Below are positions 22,559 to 32,535 of a DNA stretch of 64,000 bases, in pieces. Below the pieces are notes generated by a model, which saw only the letters and a list, made by a program, of their open reading frames with translations, did not search any database and was not told the DNA's origin. Every line of letters starts with the position of its first letter. The first letter of the stretch is position 1. A program made the position numbers and the translations under genes. The stretch comes from Candidatus Harrysmithiimonas galli (GTDB lineage Bacteria > Bacillota > Bacilli > CAJFEE01), in contig CAJFEE010000011.1 in assembly GCA_904373265.1 (NCBI GenBank), positions 18,383 to 82,382 on the forward strand. The letters run 5' to 3'.

Positions 22559-24271
22559 TTATATCATTTGAACTTGATGAAGATTTGCTAAAATACCACC
22601 TTTTTTAATCAATTCATCATAAGTTCCTTGTTCCTCAATGCCTTTTGGTGTTACAACAAATACTTGATCGGCATTGCGAACGGTTGCCAAACGATGTGCA
22701 ATTACAATGGTTGTACGATTTTCTGAAAGTTCCTCTAGTGATTTTTGAATGATTTTTTCTGTTTCTGTATCCAATGCAGAAGTGGCCTCATCCAAAATTA
22801 AAATGGGAGGATTCTTTAAAAACATACGTGCAATAGCCAATCGCTGTTTTTGACCACCTGATAATTTTAATCCTCGTTCACCAATTTGTGTTTCGTATCC
22901 TTCAGATAAATCTTGAATAAACGAATCCATATGCGCCCTTTTCGCTGCTTCTTGAATTTCTTCAAAACTCGCATCCAGTTTCCCATAAGCAATATTTTCT
23001 CGAATGGTTCCTGTAAATAAAAACACATCCTGCTGTACAATTCCGATTTGTTCACGAAGTGATCTTTGTGTCATATCCCGAATATCTACACCATCTATTG
23101 TAATGCTTCCTTGCTCCACATCATAAAATCTTGGAATTAACGAGCATATCGTTGTCTTACCTGCGCCAGAAGGACCGACAAAAGCAACCGTTTGCCCTGC
23201 TTGAATTGAAAAAGAAATATTTTTCAATACTTGTTTTTTTCCTTCATAACAAAAATCAACATTTTGAAATACAATATCCCCTTTTAAAGCTGAGACTTTT
23301 TTTGCATCGGACTTATCTTTAATTTCTGGCTCTTCACTTAGCAAATCACGAAAACGTTTAAAACCAGCCATTCCTTTGGGATACATTTCCAGTAAAGCTG
23401 TAATTTTATCAATCGGTTTAATTAAAACATTGGTATAAAGAACAAAGCTCACCAATTCCCCATAAGTTAAACGTCCAGTAAAACTCAACCATGCACCAAC
23501 TACCAAAACAATCAATGTCAATAAACGCGTTAGCATATAAATACTTGAATGTGTGCCTGCCATAACCTTATATGCTGTTAATTTTGCTTTACGAAACAAA
23601 GCATTTTGTGTTTGAAAACGGCTCATTTCAAATTTTTCATTGGTAAAAGATTTCACAACTCGAATTCCGGACACACTATCTTCAACACGACCATTTACAT
23701 CTGCAATTTTCCCATACATTTCTTTCCATGCCCGATTCATTTTACGATTGCTGTATACAATTAAAATGATCAAAAGTGGTACAATCACTGCAACCAAAAT
23801 AGCAAGTGTCGGATTGACTGTAAACATAATGATAAATGCTCCGACAAACGTCATAATCGCAATAAAAAAATCTTCTGGACCATGATGTGCAAACTCCCCA
23901 ATATCAAACAAATCATTTGTAATCCGACTCATGATATGCCCTGTTTTTGTATTATCAAAAAAACGAAAGGATTGTTTTTGCACATGATTAAATAATTCTT
24001 GACGCATATCTGTTTCAATGTTAATACCTAGTTGGTGTCCTAGATAGTTGACAATAAACTGTAAAAACGTACTTAATACATATACAAGTAATAATAGAAC
24101 ACTGACCTTTACAATGACATCCCATTCACCAGTGGGTAGGAGTGCATCAATAAACCATTGTACGGCAACAGGAAAAGCCAGTTCTAAAACAGCAACAACA
24201 ATGGCACTAAAAAAATCGATGAGAAATAATCGCCGATGTGGTTTATAATAAGAAAAAAATTGTTTGATCAT
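22559..24271 (-). CDS. ABC exporter, fused permease and ATPase
   Basis: A 570-residue half-transporter of the multidrug/lipid exporter type, working as a dimer in the cytoplasmic membrane. Residues 1-310 form a six-helix membrane domain starting FFSYYKPHRRLFLIDFFSAI. Residues about 330-565 form the nucleotide-binding domain with Walker A (VGPSGAGKTTICSL), Q-loop (IVQQDVFLF), signature LSGGQKQR, Walker B (ILILDEATSALD) and the switch histidine in VIAHRL. The start at 24271 follows AAGGAGGG; an upstream extension of 20 codons is less likely. Substrate cannot be predicted. It lies apart from the siderophore genes, separated by a stem-loop. Confidence 0.92.
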   Translation of the reverse strand: MIKQFFSYYKPHRRLFLIDFFSAIVVAVLELAFPVAVQWFIDALLPTGEWDVIVKVSVLLLLVYVLSTFLQFIVNYLGHQLGINIETDMRQELFNHVQKQSFRFFDNTKTGHIMSRITNDLFDIGEFAHHGPEDFFIAIMTFVGAFIIMFTVNPTLAILVAVIVPLLIILIVYSNRKMNRAWKEMYGKIADVNGRVEDSVSGIRVVKSFTNEKFEMSRFQTQNALFRKAKLTAYKVMAGTHSSIYMLTRLLTLIVLVVGAWLSFTGRLTYGELVSFVLYTNVLIKPIDKITALLEMYPKGMAGFKRFRDLLSEEPEIKDKSDAKKVSALKGDIVFQNVDFCYEGKKQVLKNISFSIQAGQTVAFVGPSGAGKTTICSLIPRFYDVEQGSITIDGVDIRDMTQRSLREQIGIVQQDVFLFTGTIRENIAYGKLDASFEEIQEAAKRAHMDSFIQDLSEGYETQIGERGLKLSGGQKQRLAIARMFLKNPPILILDEATSALDTETEKIIQKSLEELSENRTTIVIAHRLATVRNADQVFVVTPKGIEEQGTYDELIKKGGILANLHQVQMI

Positions 24272-24395
24272 CGCATAGACTCCCTCCTTTTTTCCAAAAA
24301 ATTCATTTCCATTGGTTTTTCTTTCGCTCATGATAATAGACCTTGCAAGTGTATCATTTACCTATGACTTTCTCATCCATAGGTTTACACAGATA

Positions 24396-24434
24396 AAACG
24401 TTACAAAAAAGAACATTTCTTTTCTGTAACGTTT
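24396..24434 (-). terminator. Long stem-loop after the siderophore ATPase gene
   Basis: AAACGTTACA(G/A)AAAAGAA arms of 18 nt flank a 3-nt loop, with about one mismatch, 42 bp after the stop of the ATPase gene. The T-tract after it is short (TTTTATC), so it may be a terminator or an mRNA-stabilising stem. Confidence 0.6.
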
Positions 24435-24475
24435 GTGTCAGTAATAGCATATATTTCCATTTTATATCCCCTAGA

Positions 24476-25258
24476 TTAAAGCAGATCATAGGATAAACAA
24501 ACCGGTTTATTTGTTCGAGGATCCGTCACGATTCGGGCATCAATCCCAAAAATCTCTTTCAAAACATCATTTCGCATAATTTCATCTACACTTCCTTGTC
24601 GCACAAGCGTTCCTTCGCGCATTGCAATCAATTGATGAGAAAAACGTGCCGCATGATTCAAATCGTGCAACACCATAATAATTGTACGGTTCTCTTTTTC
24701 ATTTAATGTTTTTAATAAGTTTAACACCTCTAATTGATGCGCCATATCTAAATATGTTGTCGGCTCGTCCAAAAAAATAATATCTGTCTTCTGTGCAAGC
24801 GCCATTGCAATCCATACTCGCTGTCTTTGTCCGCCTGATAAAGTATCAACAAAACGATATTTATATTTGAGCGTACTTGTCATTTCTAAAGCCCAATCAA
24901 TTATTTCATAGTCCTCTTCTGTCAGCTTCCCAAAACCGGATTGATGTGGATAACGTCCATATGAAACAAGCTCACCCACCGTAAGACCCGCGGGACTTTC
25001 TGTAACCTGTGGTAAAATGGCCATTTTCTTCGCAAGATCTTTTGTTTTCATTTTTGCAATGGCTTCTCCATCTAAATACACCGCCCCTTTGGCATGAGGA
25101 ATAATTCGTGTAATGGCCTTCAATAAAGTGGATTTCCCACAACCATTTGGTCCGATAATGGCTGTAATTTCTCCTTCATGAAATTGTACAGAAATATCCT
25201 GAATAATTTGTATATTGTCATATCCAACCGCAATATTTTTTACCTGTATATGATTCAT
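24476..25258 (-). CDS. Iron-siderophore ABC transporter ATP-binding protein
   Basis: A 260-residue ATPase of the FecE/FhuC/YusV type that energises ferric siderophore import. Walker A is GPNGCGKSTLLKAI, the Q-loop is ILPQ, the signature is LSGGQRQRVWIAMALAQ, Walker B is IIFLDEPTTYLD, and the switch histidine is in MVLHDLNHAARF. It lies 77 bp downstream of the binding-protein gene in the same operon. The permeases are on the opposite strand beyond the Fur box. Specific siderophore unknown. Confidence 0.93.
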   Translation of the reverse strand: MNHIQVKNIAVGYDNIQIIQDISVQFHEGEITAIIGPNGCGKSTLLKAITRIIPHAKGAVYLDGEAIAKMKTKDLAKKMAILPQVTESPAGLTVGELVSYGRYPHQSGFGKLTEEDYEIIDWALEMTSTLKYKYRFVDTLSGGQRQRVWIAMALAQKTDIIFLDEPTTYLDMAHQLEVLNLLKTLNEKENRTIIMVLHDLNHAARFSHQLIAMREGTLVRQGSVDEIMRNDVLKEIFGIDARIVTDPRTNKPVCLSYDLL

Positions 25259-25335
25259 ACTCCTGCCCCTACTCTAAAAGCGCTTCTCGCGAACGCCTCC
25301 TACATGATGAAAAACTAATCTTCTAAACAATCATT

Positions 25336-26313
25336 TTACTTTGTAAAAACCTTTTGGATATCATCAATGATTTGCGTATTTGCAATTGCTCCTGAATATA
25401 ACCAGCTTTCGTTTGGTGAATATGTATATACATGTCCAGCCTTTACAGCAGGTACAGATTGCCACAGTTTATCACTTAAAACTTCTGGCTTCTCACCATC
25501 ACTATTGATTAAAAAGATATAATCCGCATCTAATGTGACGAGCTTCTCAAGAGAAATTGCACTCCAATTCGCAGTTGCACTTGCAGAAATTTCTTTTACA
25601 ACTTCTGGAACCTTTAATCCCAAATCCTCATACATTACCGCTCCACTCGAAACATTTTCACCAACAACAAAAAAGCTGCCTCCAACTAGCCAAATTGCTG
25701 CCGTTGATGGCATTTCACCCTGTTTAGCAATCTCGGCTTTAACAGTTGCTATTTTTTCATCATATTGTTTGAGTACATCTTCAGCCTGATCTTTCATTCC
25801 TAAAACTTCACCAATTTGCAGCAACTCTGCACGCCAATCATTATTCACTTCCTTATCTACAACATAAGTTGGTGCAATTTTACTATATTGTGCATATTTA
25901 TCCCCTTCTACCATTGCCGCCGATTCCATCAAAATAAGATCGGGTGCATAACTTTGCACTGTTTCAAATGGTAAATCATGCGCAATCACAGGAACATCCT
26001 TTAAAGCATCCTGTAAGTAATTTTGAATACTTGTGCCATCATTTACACTCCACTGAGCAACTGGTGTAACACCAAGCGCAACTAAGTGATCTTCTAAATA
26101 AGAAGCAATAATCCGTTTGGGATTGACTGGTACTTGCACCTTATTTCCAATTGCATCAACCAATGTTTTTGTTTTTACTTGTGCTTCTTGCTGCACATCA
26201 TTCTCTGGATTGGTATGATCCCTACTTTCCATGCCACAGGCTACAAGTGACATTACTAGTAAGCTAGAACAAACTATTTTATAAAATTTTCTTGATGTGA
26301 AACCATTAGACAT
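25336..26313 (-). CDS. Siderophore-binding lipoprotein
   Basis: A 325-residue periplasmic-binding (TroA/FecB class) protein. The N-terminus is a lipoprotein signal with lipobox LVAC (SLLVMSLVACGMES), so it is tethered to the outer face of the membrane. Family segments are NPKRIIASYLEDHLVALGV, YAPDLILME and LVTLDADYIFLINSDG. It captures a ferric or xenosiderophore complex and delivers it to the FecCD-type permeases. Expressed divergently from the permeases and upstream of the ATPase; the AGGAG ribosome binding site is good. Fur repression is expected from the box at 26361-26375. Confidence 0.92.
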   Translation of the reverse strand: MSNGFTSRKFYKIVCSSLLVMSLVACGMESRDHTNPENDVQQEAQVKTKTLVDAIGNKVQVPVNPKRIIASYLEDHLVALGVTPVAQWSVNDGTSIQNYLQDALKDVPVIAHDLPFETVQSYAPDLILMESAAMVEGDKYAQYSKIAPTYVVDKEVNNDWRAELLQIGEVLGMKDQAEDVLKQYDEKIATVKAEIAKQGEMPSTAAIWLVGGSFFVVGENVSSGAVMYEDLGLKVPEVVKEISASATANWSAISLEKLVTLDADYIFLINSDGEKPEVLSDKLWQSVPAVKAGHVYTYSPNESWLYSGAIANTQIIDDIQKVFTK

Positions 26314-26360
26314 TTTTCTACACTCCTGTTTATGTTATAATGAACTCTACACTAAAAAAA

Positions 26361-26375
26361 TGAGAATCATTTTCA
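26361..26375. promoter_or_regulatory. Fur box in the divergent siderophore promoter
   Basis: TGAGAATCATTTTCA fits the Bacillus Fur 7-1-7 consensus TGANAATNATTNTCA at every fixed position. It lies 48 bp before the binding-protein gene and 58 bp before the first permease, so one site could control both transcripts. Confidence 0.88.
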
Positions 26376-26432
26376 ACAAGAAGACTACCCGAAAAGTTAG
26401 TCTATGTCAACAACAATTTTAGGAGTTTTATT

Positions 26433-27482
26433 ATGCCTGATAAAAATATATTTAAAAAGTATTTCATGCATCATAGAAATGTATTTTTTCAAATTGGGAT
26501 CTTTATTTTTTCCTGTATTTTGGTTTGTCTTGCGATTGGAATCTCTATTCGATTTGGTGCAAGCAATCTAACCTATCAACAAATTTGGGATGGCGTTTTT
26601 CATTATGATGGAGAGAATTTTGAACATGTCATTTTACATGAATTAAGATTCCCGCGCGCAATCGCAGCATTACTGGTTGGGGCTGCACTTGGTGTAGCTG
26701 GTGCAATTATGCAAGGAATCACACGCAATGCATTGGCCTCACCTTCCATTATGGGCATAACAGCTGGTGCATCCTTCTTTGTTGCAATTGCCTATGCCAT
26801 ACAAGATCAACCTTCATTTTATCAACTGATTGCTGCCTCCTTTGTTGGAGCAGGACTTAGCACAGCACTTGTATTTGGCTTAACGGCTGTAAGTCGTGGG
26901 GGAATTTCACCAATAAAGCTTGCGTTGGCAGGAGCTGCAATGACTGCCTTACTCAATTCACTATCCACTGCAATTGGATTAAAATTTGATATTGCAAAGG
27001 ATATAAGCTATTGGTATGCAGGCGGACTCCACACAATTCAACCCATGCATATTCAAATTGCTTTTCCATTTGTTATTATAGGAATTATTCTTGCCATCAT
27101 TCTTTCACGTTCCATTTCAGTTTTGAACTTAGGAGAAGATGTCGCAAAAGGCTTGGGTCAACGTACCAACCGAATTCGAGTGTTATGCACAATTGCCGTA
27201 CTTTTACTTACGGGGGCTGCGGTTTCAATTGCCGGAATGATCGGATTTGTTGAACTTGTGGTTCCACATATTGTCCGTGCACTTGTTGGAGTTGATTATC
27301 GTTGGATCATTCCAATGTCTGCTGTTTTTGGGGGCACGCTTTTATTGTTTGCAGATATTGTAGCACGTGTTGTGAATCGTCCTTTTGAGACTCCTGTTGG
27401 TGCAATCACTGCATTAATTGGTGTACCATTCTTTTTATATTTCGCACGAAAAGATGGGAGAAGTTTATCATGCAAGGATTAA
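26433..27482 (+). CDS. Iron-siderophore ABC transporter permease (FecC type)
   Basis: A 349-residue membrane protein of the FecCD/BtuC family with about ten helices. Family motifs are ELRFPRAIAALLVGAALGVAGAIMQGITRNALASP and MGITAGASF near the N-terminus and GMIGFVELVVPHIVRALVG, the cytoplasmic coupling loop, near the C-terminus. It pairs with the next gene, which overlaps it by 13 bp. AGGAG lies 7 nt before the ATG. Confidence 0.94.
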   Translation: MPDKNIFKKYFMHHRNVFFQIGIFIFSCILVCLAIGISIRFGASNLTYQQIWDGVFHYDGENFEHVILHELRFPRAIAALLVGAALGVAGAIMQGITRNALASPSIMGITAGASFFVAIAYAIQDQPSFYQLIAASFVGAGLSTALVFGLTAVSRGGISPIKLALAGAAMTALLNSLSTAIGLKFDIAKDISYWYAGGLHTIQPMHIQIAFPFVIIGIILAIILSRSISVLNLGEDVAKGLGQRTNRIRVLCTIAVLLLTGAAVSIAGMIGFVELVVPHIVRALVGVDYRWIIPMSAVFGGTLLLFADIVARVVNRPFETPVGAITALIGVPFFLYFARKDGRSLSCKD

Positions 27483-28492
27483 GAAAAGAGCGGATTCGCT
27501 TTTCCATCTATATTTTAGGATCCATTATGCTTATCATCATAGGTATCCTTATCAGTATCCATACAGGTTACTTAGATATCCCTATTTCCAGAATGATTGC
27601 TACATTTTTAGGAAAAGGTACCTCTGCAGATATACTGACCATTTTTGAATTTCGCTTACCACGCATTGTAATCGCTCTTTTGGTCGGAATGGGCATTGCC
27701 ATATCAGGAACAATCTTACAAAGCATTTCTAAAAATCCGCTGGCAGATCCAGGTGTACTTGGAATCAATGCTGGTGCGGGATTTGCGATTGTCACTTATA
27801 CATTCTTCATTCAAGGACTGATTTTTGCAGGCAGCCCACTCTCTGTTTTTGTAATGCCACTGATTGCATTACTTGGTGCACTTTTCGCTGCTGGAATCAT
27901 TTATTTGCTGGCATGGAGAAAAGGAAGCCTGTCTCCTACACGTATGTTACTCGTTGGAATTGGTGTAAATGCAGCATTTGGCGCTGCAATTACAGTAATT
28001 CAATTAAAAATGGAACCAACCGATTTCATGAAGACCGTCGTTTGGCTTTCAAGATCGATATGGAGTTCTTCTTGGACAATGATTTTTGCGTTGCTTCCTT
28101 GGCTTCTTCTTTTTATTCCGCTGGCTTTTTATAAGTCTCGTGTACTTGATATTCTTTCACTTAATGAAATAACCGCAATTGGCGTTGGCATTTCTTTAAA
28201 TAAAGAAAGAAGAAATTTATTGCTGATTGCAGTACTGCTCGCAGGAGCTTGTGTAGCTGTCGGTGGGGGAATTACATTTTTAGGACTAGTCGCACCACAT
28301 ATTGCACGCCGCCTGGTTGGTTCTTGGCATCAGCGTATTCTGCCGCTTAGTGCATGTATTGGCGCCCTGCTTGTTTTATTTGCAGATATTCTTGGCCGTA
28401 TTGTGATGTCTCCAGCAGAGCTGCCAGTTGGAATTATTTTATCCATGATTGGAGCACCGTATTTTATTTATTTGCTACTAAAAACAAAATAA
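27470..28492 (+). CDS. Iron-siderophore ABC transporter permease (FecD type)
   Basis: Second permease subunit, 340 residues, of the FecCD family. Motifs FRLPRIVIALLVGMGIAISGTILQSISKNPLADPGVLGINAGAG and GGGITFLGLVAPHIARRLVG match the family. Its start lies inside the end of the previous gene, so the two are translationally coupled and probably form a heterodimer. A stem-loop terminator follows. Confidence 0.94.
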   Translation: MQGLRKERIRFSIYILGSIMLIIIGILISIHTGYLDIPISRMIATFLGKGTSADILTIFEFRLPRIVIALLVGMGIAISGTILQSISKNPLADPGVLGINAGAGFAIVTYTFFIQGLIFAGSPLSVFVMPLIALLGALFAAGIIYLLAWRKGSLSPTRMLLVGIGVNAAFGAAITVIQLKMEPTDFMKTVVWLSRSIWSSSWTMIFALLPWLLLFIPLAFYKSRVLDILSLNEITAIGVGISLNKERRNLLLIAVLLAGACVAVGGGITFLGLVAPHIARRLVGSWHQRILPLSACIGALLVLFADILGRIVMSPAELPVGIILSMIGAPYFIYLLLKTK

Positions 28493-28855
28493 CCAAACAA
28501 CGAGACAGTTGAAAAACATAAATAGACTGATGAAAAATCACATGGATCAATCACTTTTCAGATCTGATATCATGTGATTTTCCTCCGTTGATATCTATAT
28601 TTCAATCTGCTTTTTGAATCATCAATAAAAATCATATATTCTATCTTCTTCTTTTTTGGGGCAAGTATCATACATAAAACAAGACCAAATGAACATAAAC
28701 ATAATAGATTTCATAGATTATGAAAATCATGCACGAATTCTGCTCAGCTCTTTTTCTTATAGGTGTTATGCCAACATAAAAGCAAAAAAATAATTTGAAC
28801 CAAGCAAAATAATTTGACACGATCTTCTGTACTTTTATCCCTGTTTACCAGAAAC
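28493..28855. other. Intergenic stretch between convergent genes
   Basis: About 360 bp containing the permease stem-loop (28534-28583). No other feature was recognised. Confidence 0.45.
28534..28583 (+). terminator. Terminator of the permease operon
   Basis: AAAATCACATG (28534-28544) pairs with CATGTGATTTT (28571-28581) and the descending arm ends in TTTTCC. It lies 40 bp after the second permease stop. Confidence 0.7.
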
Positions 28856-29512
28856 TCAAAGAAACATCATCCAAAACGATTGCAGGAAATTCATTACAGC
28901 CGGTACAACAAAATGAAAAAATGGGTCAAAAGTGACTGCACGCGCCGGATCAAAAATCATACAGAACAACAGAACCAAAAACACATAAAAATAATATTTC
29001 TCCACCTTTTGACGCGCGCTGATTGGCATATAACTCTCCACAATTCGGTACCCATCAAGTGGTGGAATCGGCAATAAATTAAACAAAAACAAAACGACAT
29101 TAATTTGAATAAACACTGCCAAAAAATCGCTCAGTGTAGCAAAATAACCTGTCGCTGCTGAGCTAACCCCAATCTGAATCAAAATATAAAATAAAACCCC
29201 GACTGCTGCCAAAAGAAAATTGCTGAGCGGACCAGCAAGACTAACCAATACATTTCCGAACCTACCATATTTTAAACGGTTTACATTGACTGGAACTGGC
29301 TTTGCCCAACCAAACCCCATAAAAACCAGGGCGAGTGTTCCAATCGGATCTAAATGCGCCAACGGATTCAATGTTAGTCGTCCCATTGCTGCCGCAGTAT
29401 GATCGCCAAGCGCATAAGCAGAATATGCATGCGCAAGCTCATGAATTGTAAAGGCAATTAAAAGTGTAATAATCAAAAAAACAAGATATTCAAAAGAGCC
29501 AGTGCCAAACAT
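28856..29512 (-). CDS. Site-2 protease family (M50) membrane metalloprotease
   Basis: A 218-residue integral membrane protease orthologous to YwhC. The zinc site HELAH is at about residue 24, in TIHELAHAYSAYALGD, and the third ligand is in LLPIPPLDGYRI. Typical surrounding segments are AAAMGRLTLNPLAHLDPIGTL and FGWAKPVPVN. About six hydrophobic helices are seen. Substrates are unknown. The gene stands alone, as between pbpG and ywfO homologues in Bacillus. Confidence 0.93.
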   Translation of the reverse strand: MFGTGSFEYLVFLIITLLIAFTIHELAHAYSAYALGDHTAAAMGRLTLNPLAHLDPIGTLALVFMGFGWAKPVPVNVNRLKYGRFGNVLVSLAGPLSNFLLAAVGVLFYILIQIGVSSAATGYFATLSDFLAVFIQINVVLFLFNLLPIPPLDGYRIVESYMPISARQKVEKYYFYVFLVLLFCMIFDPARAVTFDPFFHFVVPAVMNFLQSFWMMFL

Positions 29513-30145
29513 TTCTTACTCCCTTCCATATGCTATTTTATATAAAATATGATATAATGATTCTAGCTTTTTACAAGTAAGATATCTTTACCACTTTTCA
29601 TTGAAACAAACATAGCCCACCCATTTCACAATCAAAATGATGACAAGACGAGTCAAAATCTCCAAGTGAACCGACTTAAAAATCTTATTAGAATCCATTT
29701 CTTCTGTTCATTTTCGCAGCAATTGAAAAATTTCCTGCAAAATAATCAAAACGATTTCATTGATCTAGATCAAACAAAATACCATATATGACCACCAAAC
29801 CGATTGTAGATCACACCGAAGAACAAAAACAATAAAATGCAAAAAAAAGTAACCGACACCATAACAAAAAACGATTGGAGCATGAAAAGATAAAATCATC
29901 GTCTTTTTTGAAGATATCACAAAGAGAAATAAGCTATTTTTTGATCCATTGTTCCATCAAAATCCTTATGTACAATCCAACTCTTTTCATAGCGCCTTTC
30001 TTTTATAACTTCTATCTCCCAAGCAAATCAAAAAACAATAGAAACTCAAGCCCATTTCACGACTGATGATAAAACCATATCCCCATAGTTTTTGTGCTTA
30101 GCTAACCTTAGGTCGAATAAAAATTTAAAATGACACCTTTAACAG
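29513..30145. other. Non-coding stretch upstream of the M50 protease gene
   Basis: About 630 bp of AT-rich DNA. A TATCAT/TTGTAA pair near 29545-29575 may be the protease gene promoter. A plus-strand frame at 29875-30066 has no ribosome binding site and no known content. Confidence 0.4.
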
Positions 30146-30215
30146 TCAAACCACTTTCAGCACTCTAAAGACCATACAAACCTCCTTTGCAATATATGTT
30201 CTTGAAGTAGGTTTG
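30146..30215 (-). other. Micro-ORF with a sequestered ribosome binding site
   Basis: A perfect AAAGGAGG lies 5 nt before an ATG at 30175, but the frame has only nine codons (MVFRVLKVV, stop at 30146). The ribosome binding site arm CAAACCTCCTT (30177-30187, plus strand) can pair with AAGTAGGTTTG (30205-30215) with one mismatch, which would hide the site. It may be a regulated small peptide or leader, or the start of a lost gene. Confidence 0.35.
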
Positions 30216-30383
30216 AACTTTGAGCACATCAACAAAATAGACCAAAAAGAAGCCTTCAAAAATGATTCTATTGCACTTTAGATAGAAATATCAAAAAATT
30301 ATATAATTTTTACAAACAGAACTTACACAAAATAAATCCGCTTTTTCACTATTAATGTTCAAATCACTTTCCAATCTCTTATT

Positions 30384-31688
30384 TCAATCTCTCATTTCTC
30401 GCAAATAGGCAATATAAGTCTCAATTTGTGGATCACCTGCTGCTCGCTGCAGTATGAAATCTTCAGGATAAAATAATTTAATATCTGTATACGTCTCTGT
30501 TAAAAACTGAACAAATTTAGATAATGCTTCAATTTCTGTATATGTATTGGTTCCAGTTTTAATATAGATATTTGTATCATTCAATATATTGCTTGGCAAA
30601 ACGGTATACGGACGATTCGAACTTTCGTCTATATCTAAATAGTAGGACGGATCAATATCTAAACGGCACAACAAAGCCGATAACTCATCATAAACAAAAG
30701 CATTTTCCTTTGTTACTCTGGAATAGTCAACATATTGAAACAACTTCCGATTTACAAAACGGTCACATAAGTCTTTTAGAATATCATCTGGCTCATCCAA
30801 CCACAACACAAAGCAACTGCCAAGCATATATTCATCCAATCGCAAATAATCCGCCAATGTAACTGTTCCTGCCAAAAACGGCTCCATAAATGAGGGTAAA
30901 TAGGCAAACGAGTAATCTGGATTTGCATACAGATATTTTGCTCGCTGAAAAATTTTACTTAACACAATTTCTGCACTTCTAGTAACTGGGTGAAAATAAA
31001 TTTGAATATACATCTGATAACGGCTCATTAAGTAGTCCTCAATGGCATGCAAGCCTGATTTTTTAAAGGCAAGCCCGTCCTTTTTTCGCTGCATGACACG
31101 CAAAATCCGATCCAAATCAAAATTGCCATAACTCACACCTGAAAAATATGCATCCCGCAGCAAATAATCCATACGATCAGCATCAATTTGGCTGGAAATT
31201 AGACTGACAATAATCGGATTTTGATACGTTTTGGAAATAACATCCGCCACATGTTGTGGCAAGTCTGAATAAAACTGTGTTAAGCAACTATGAATTTCGG
31301 TATTTCCCAATAAAATCTGCTTGGTAAATTCCTCGTGCCTTAAATGAAAAACTTTTTCAAAAGAATGCGAGAAAGGTCCATGCCCCAAATCATGCAAAAG
31401 TGCTGAACAAAGGGCAACCAGTCGTTCCTTTTCATCCAGATCTTTATTCCATTTCTCATCAACAATTCTTCGAACAATTTCATACACACCAAGAGAATGT
31501 GAAAAACGACTATGCTCAGCACCGTGAAAAGTGAAATAGGTTGTCCCCAGTTGACGAATGCGCCGAAGTCTCTGAAATTCTTTGGTTTGAATCAATTCCC
31601 AAATGAGTCGATCATATACATGAATCTGCCCATGAATCGGATCTTTAAACACTTTCACTTCCCCTAGCGCACCATTTTGTTTTTGCAT
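30384..31688 (-). CDS. HD-domain phosphohydrolase (YwfO-like)
   Basis: A 434-residue cytosolic protein with an HD metal-dependent phosphohydrolase domain. Metal ligands are in FHGAEHSRFSHSLGVYE and LLHDLGHGPFSHSFE; a further conserved aspartate is in SSQIDADRMDYLLRDAYFSGVSYG. This is the SAMHD1/dGTPase-like group to which YwfO and the enterococcal dNTP triphosphohydrolase belong, so deoxynucleotide triphosphate hydrolysis is likely. The N-terminal VFKDPIHGQIHVYD is diagnostic. Synteny with pta and rsfA agrees with Bacillus ywfO. Confidence 0.92.
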   Translation of the reverse strand: MQKQNGALGEVKVFKDPIHGQIHVYDRLIWELIQTKEFQRLRRIRQLGTTYFTFHGAEHSRFSHSLGVYEIVRRIVDEKWNKDLDEKERLVALCSALLHDLGHGPFSHSFEKVFHLRHEEFTKQILLGNTEIHSCLTQFYSDLPQHVADVISKTYQNPIIVSLISSQIDADRMDYLLRDAYFSGVSYGNFDLDRILRVMQRKKDGLAFKKSGLHAIEDYLMSRYQMYIQIYFHPVTRSAEIVLSKIFQRAKYLYANPDYSFAYLPSFMEPFLAGTVTLADYLRLDEYMLGSCFVLWLDEPDDILKDLCDRFVNRKLFQYVDYSRVTKENAFVYDELSALLCRLDIDPSYYLDIDESSNRPYTVLPSNILNDTNIYIKTGTNTYTEIEALSKFVQFLTETYTDIKLFYPEDFILQRAAGDPQIETYIAYLREMRD

Positions 31689-32310
31689 GCCATTTCACAT
31701 CCCTTAGATCAAATCTTTTCTAAACATAAGCAAAAGTAAGCACATTCAAAGACAAACTGTTCCATTCATTTTTCTTAATTATAACGCAAATATACAAGTA
31801 CCGAAAATAAAATATCCCAAAAATTGCAAAAAGCAGGATAAACCTGCAATGATTTGAATCAACCCTACGATTTCTTAGCAAAGGAATTTGAAATTTATAG
31901 AAAACAAAATTTACAGAGCTTTTATTTTCCATTTCAAGCCAATCACTTACATTTCCCTTTGCCAAATCAGGAAACCAAAAAAAATAGGAAATGCCACAAA
32001 AAGAGTGCAAAATTTCCTATTTCAAGCCAAGCATTACAATAACTAGAAGCAAACCCATACACCCAATTGTTTTATATTTTTCATCTACTGCTGTACCATA
32101 GATGAATATAGAGGCTGCCAAAATTGTGCCTTTAAGTAACCATACACTTCCTTTTATTTAAGAACCGTAAGCCATTTTTCCTATCATTTCCAATTCAAAC
32201 ACAAACAAAAAATTTTAAATCCTGCTCTTTGTATGGTAAATTTCTATCTCTAATTGGCTACCAAATGAATTTTCCAATAAAACCTCTCGGACCTAAACTA
32301 TGGAGATTCT
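31689..32310. other. Non-coding stretch between DUF1450 and HD genes
   Basis: About 620 bp. A 14-nt sequence TTTCCTATTTCAAG-like is partly repeated near 31930 and 32015. Minus-strand frames of up to 96 codons have no recognisable content. No RNA gene was seen. Confidence 0.4.
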
Positions 32311-32535
32311 CTAACGATGACAGCGTGGTTTAACCTTTTCAATCAGTTCATCCTCTGTTCTGGCCGAAATGATACGATTATTGACAAACACAAACGGCTT
32401 TTTTCGTCCAGGTCCACAGTATGATTGGCAACCTTCTAAAATTGTTGCATTCGGATCAATTTTTTTCAACTTTTCAATCAAACTTTTCCGATTGACTGCC
32501 TGACAATCTGGACAAATCCGAAACTCATTTTTCAT
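32311..32535 (-). CDS. DUF1450 small cysteine-rich protein
   Basis: A 74-residue protein of the DUF1450 (YuzB-like) family, which has a thioredoxin-like ferredoxin fold. Cysteines are placed as CPDC near the N-terminus and [19 protein letters not shown] in the middle, with one more near the end (PRCHR). The [21 protein letters not shown] ending is typical. A metal- or Fe-S-binding role is possible from the cysteines, but no function is established. The gene is isolated. Confidence 0.8.
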   Translation of the reverse strand: MKNEFRICPDCQAVNRKSLIEKLKKIDPNATILEGCQSYCGPGRKKPFVFVNNRIISARTEDELIEKVKPRCHR

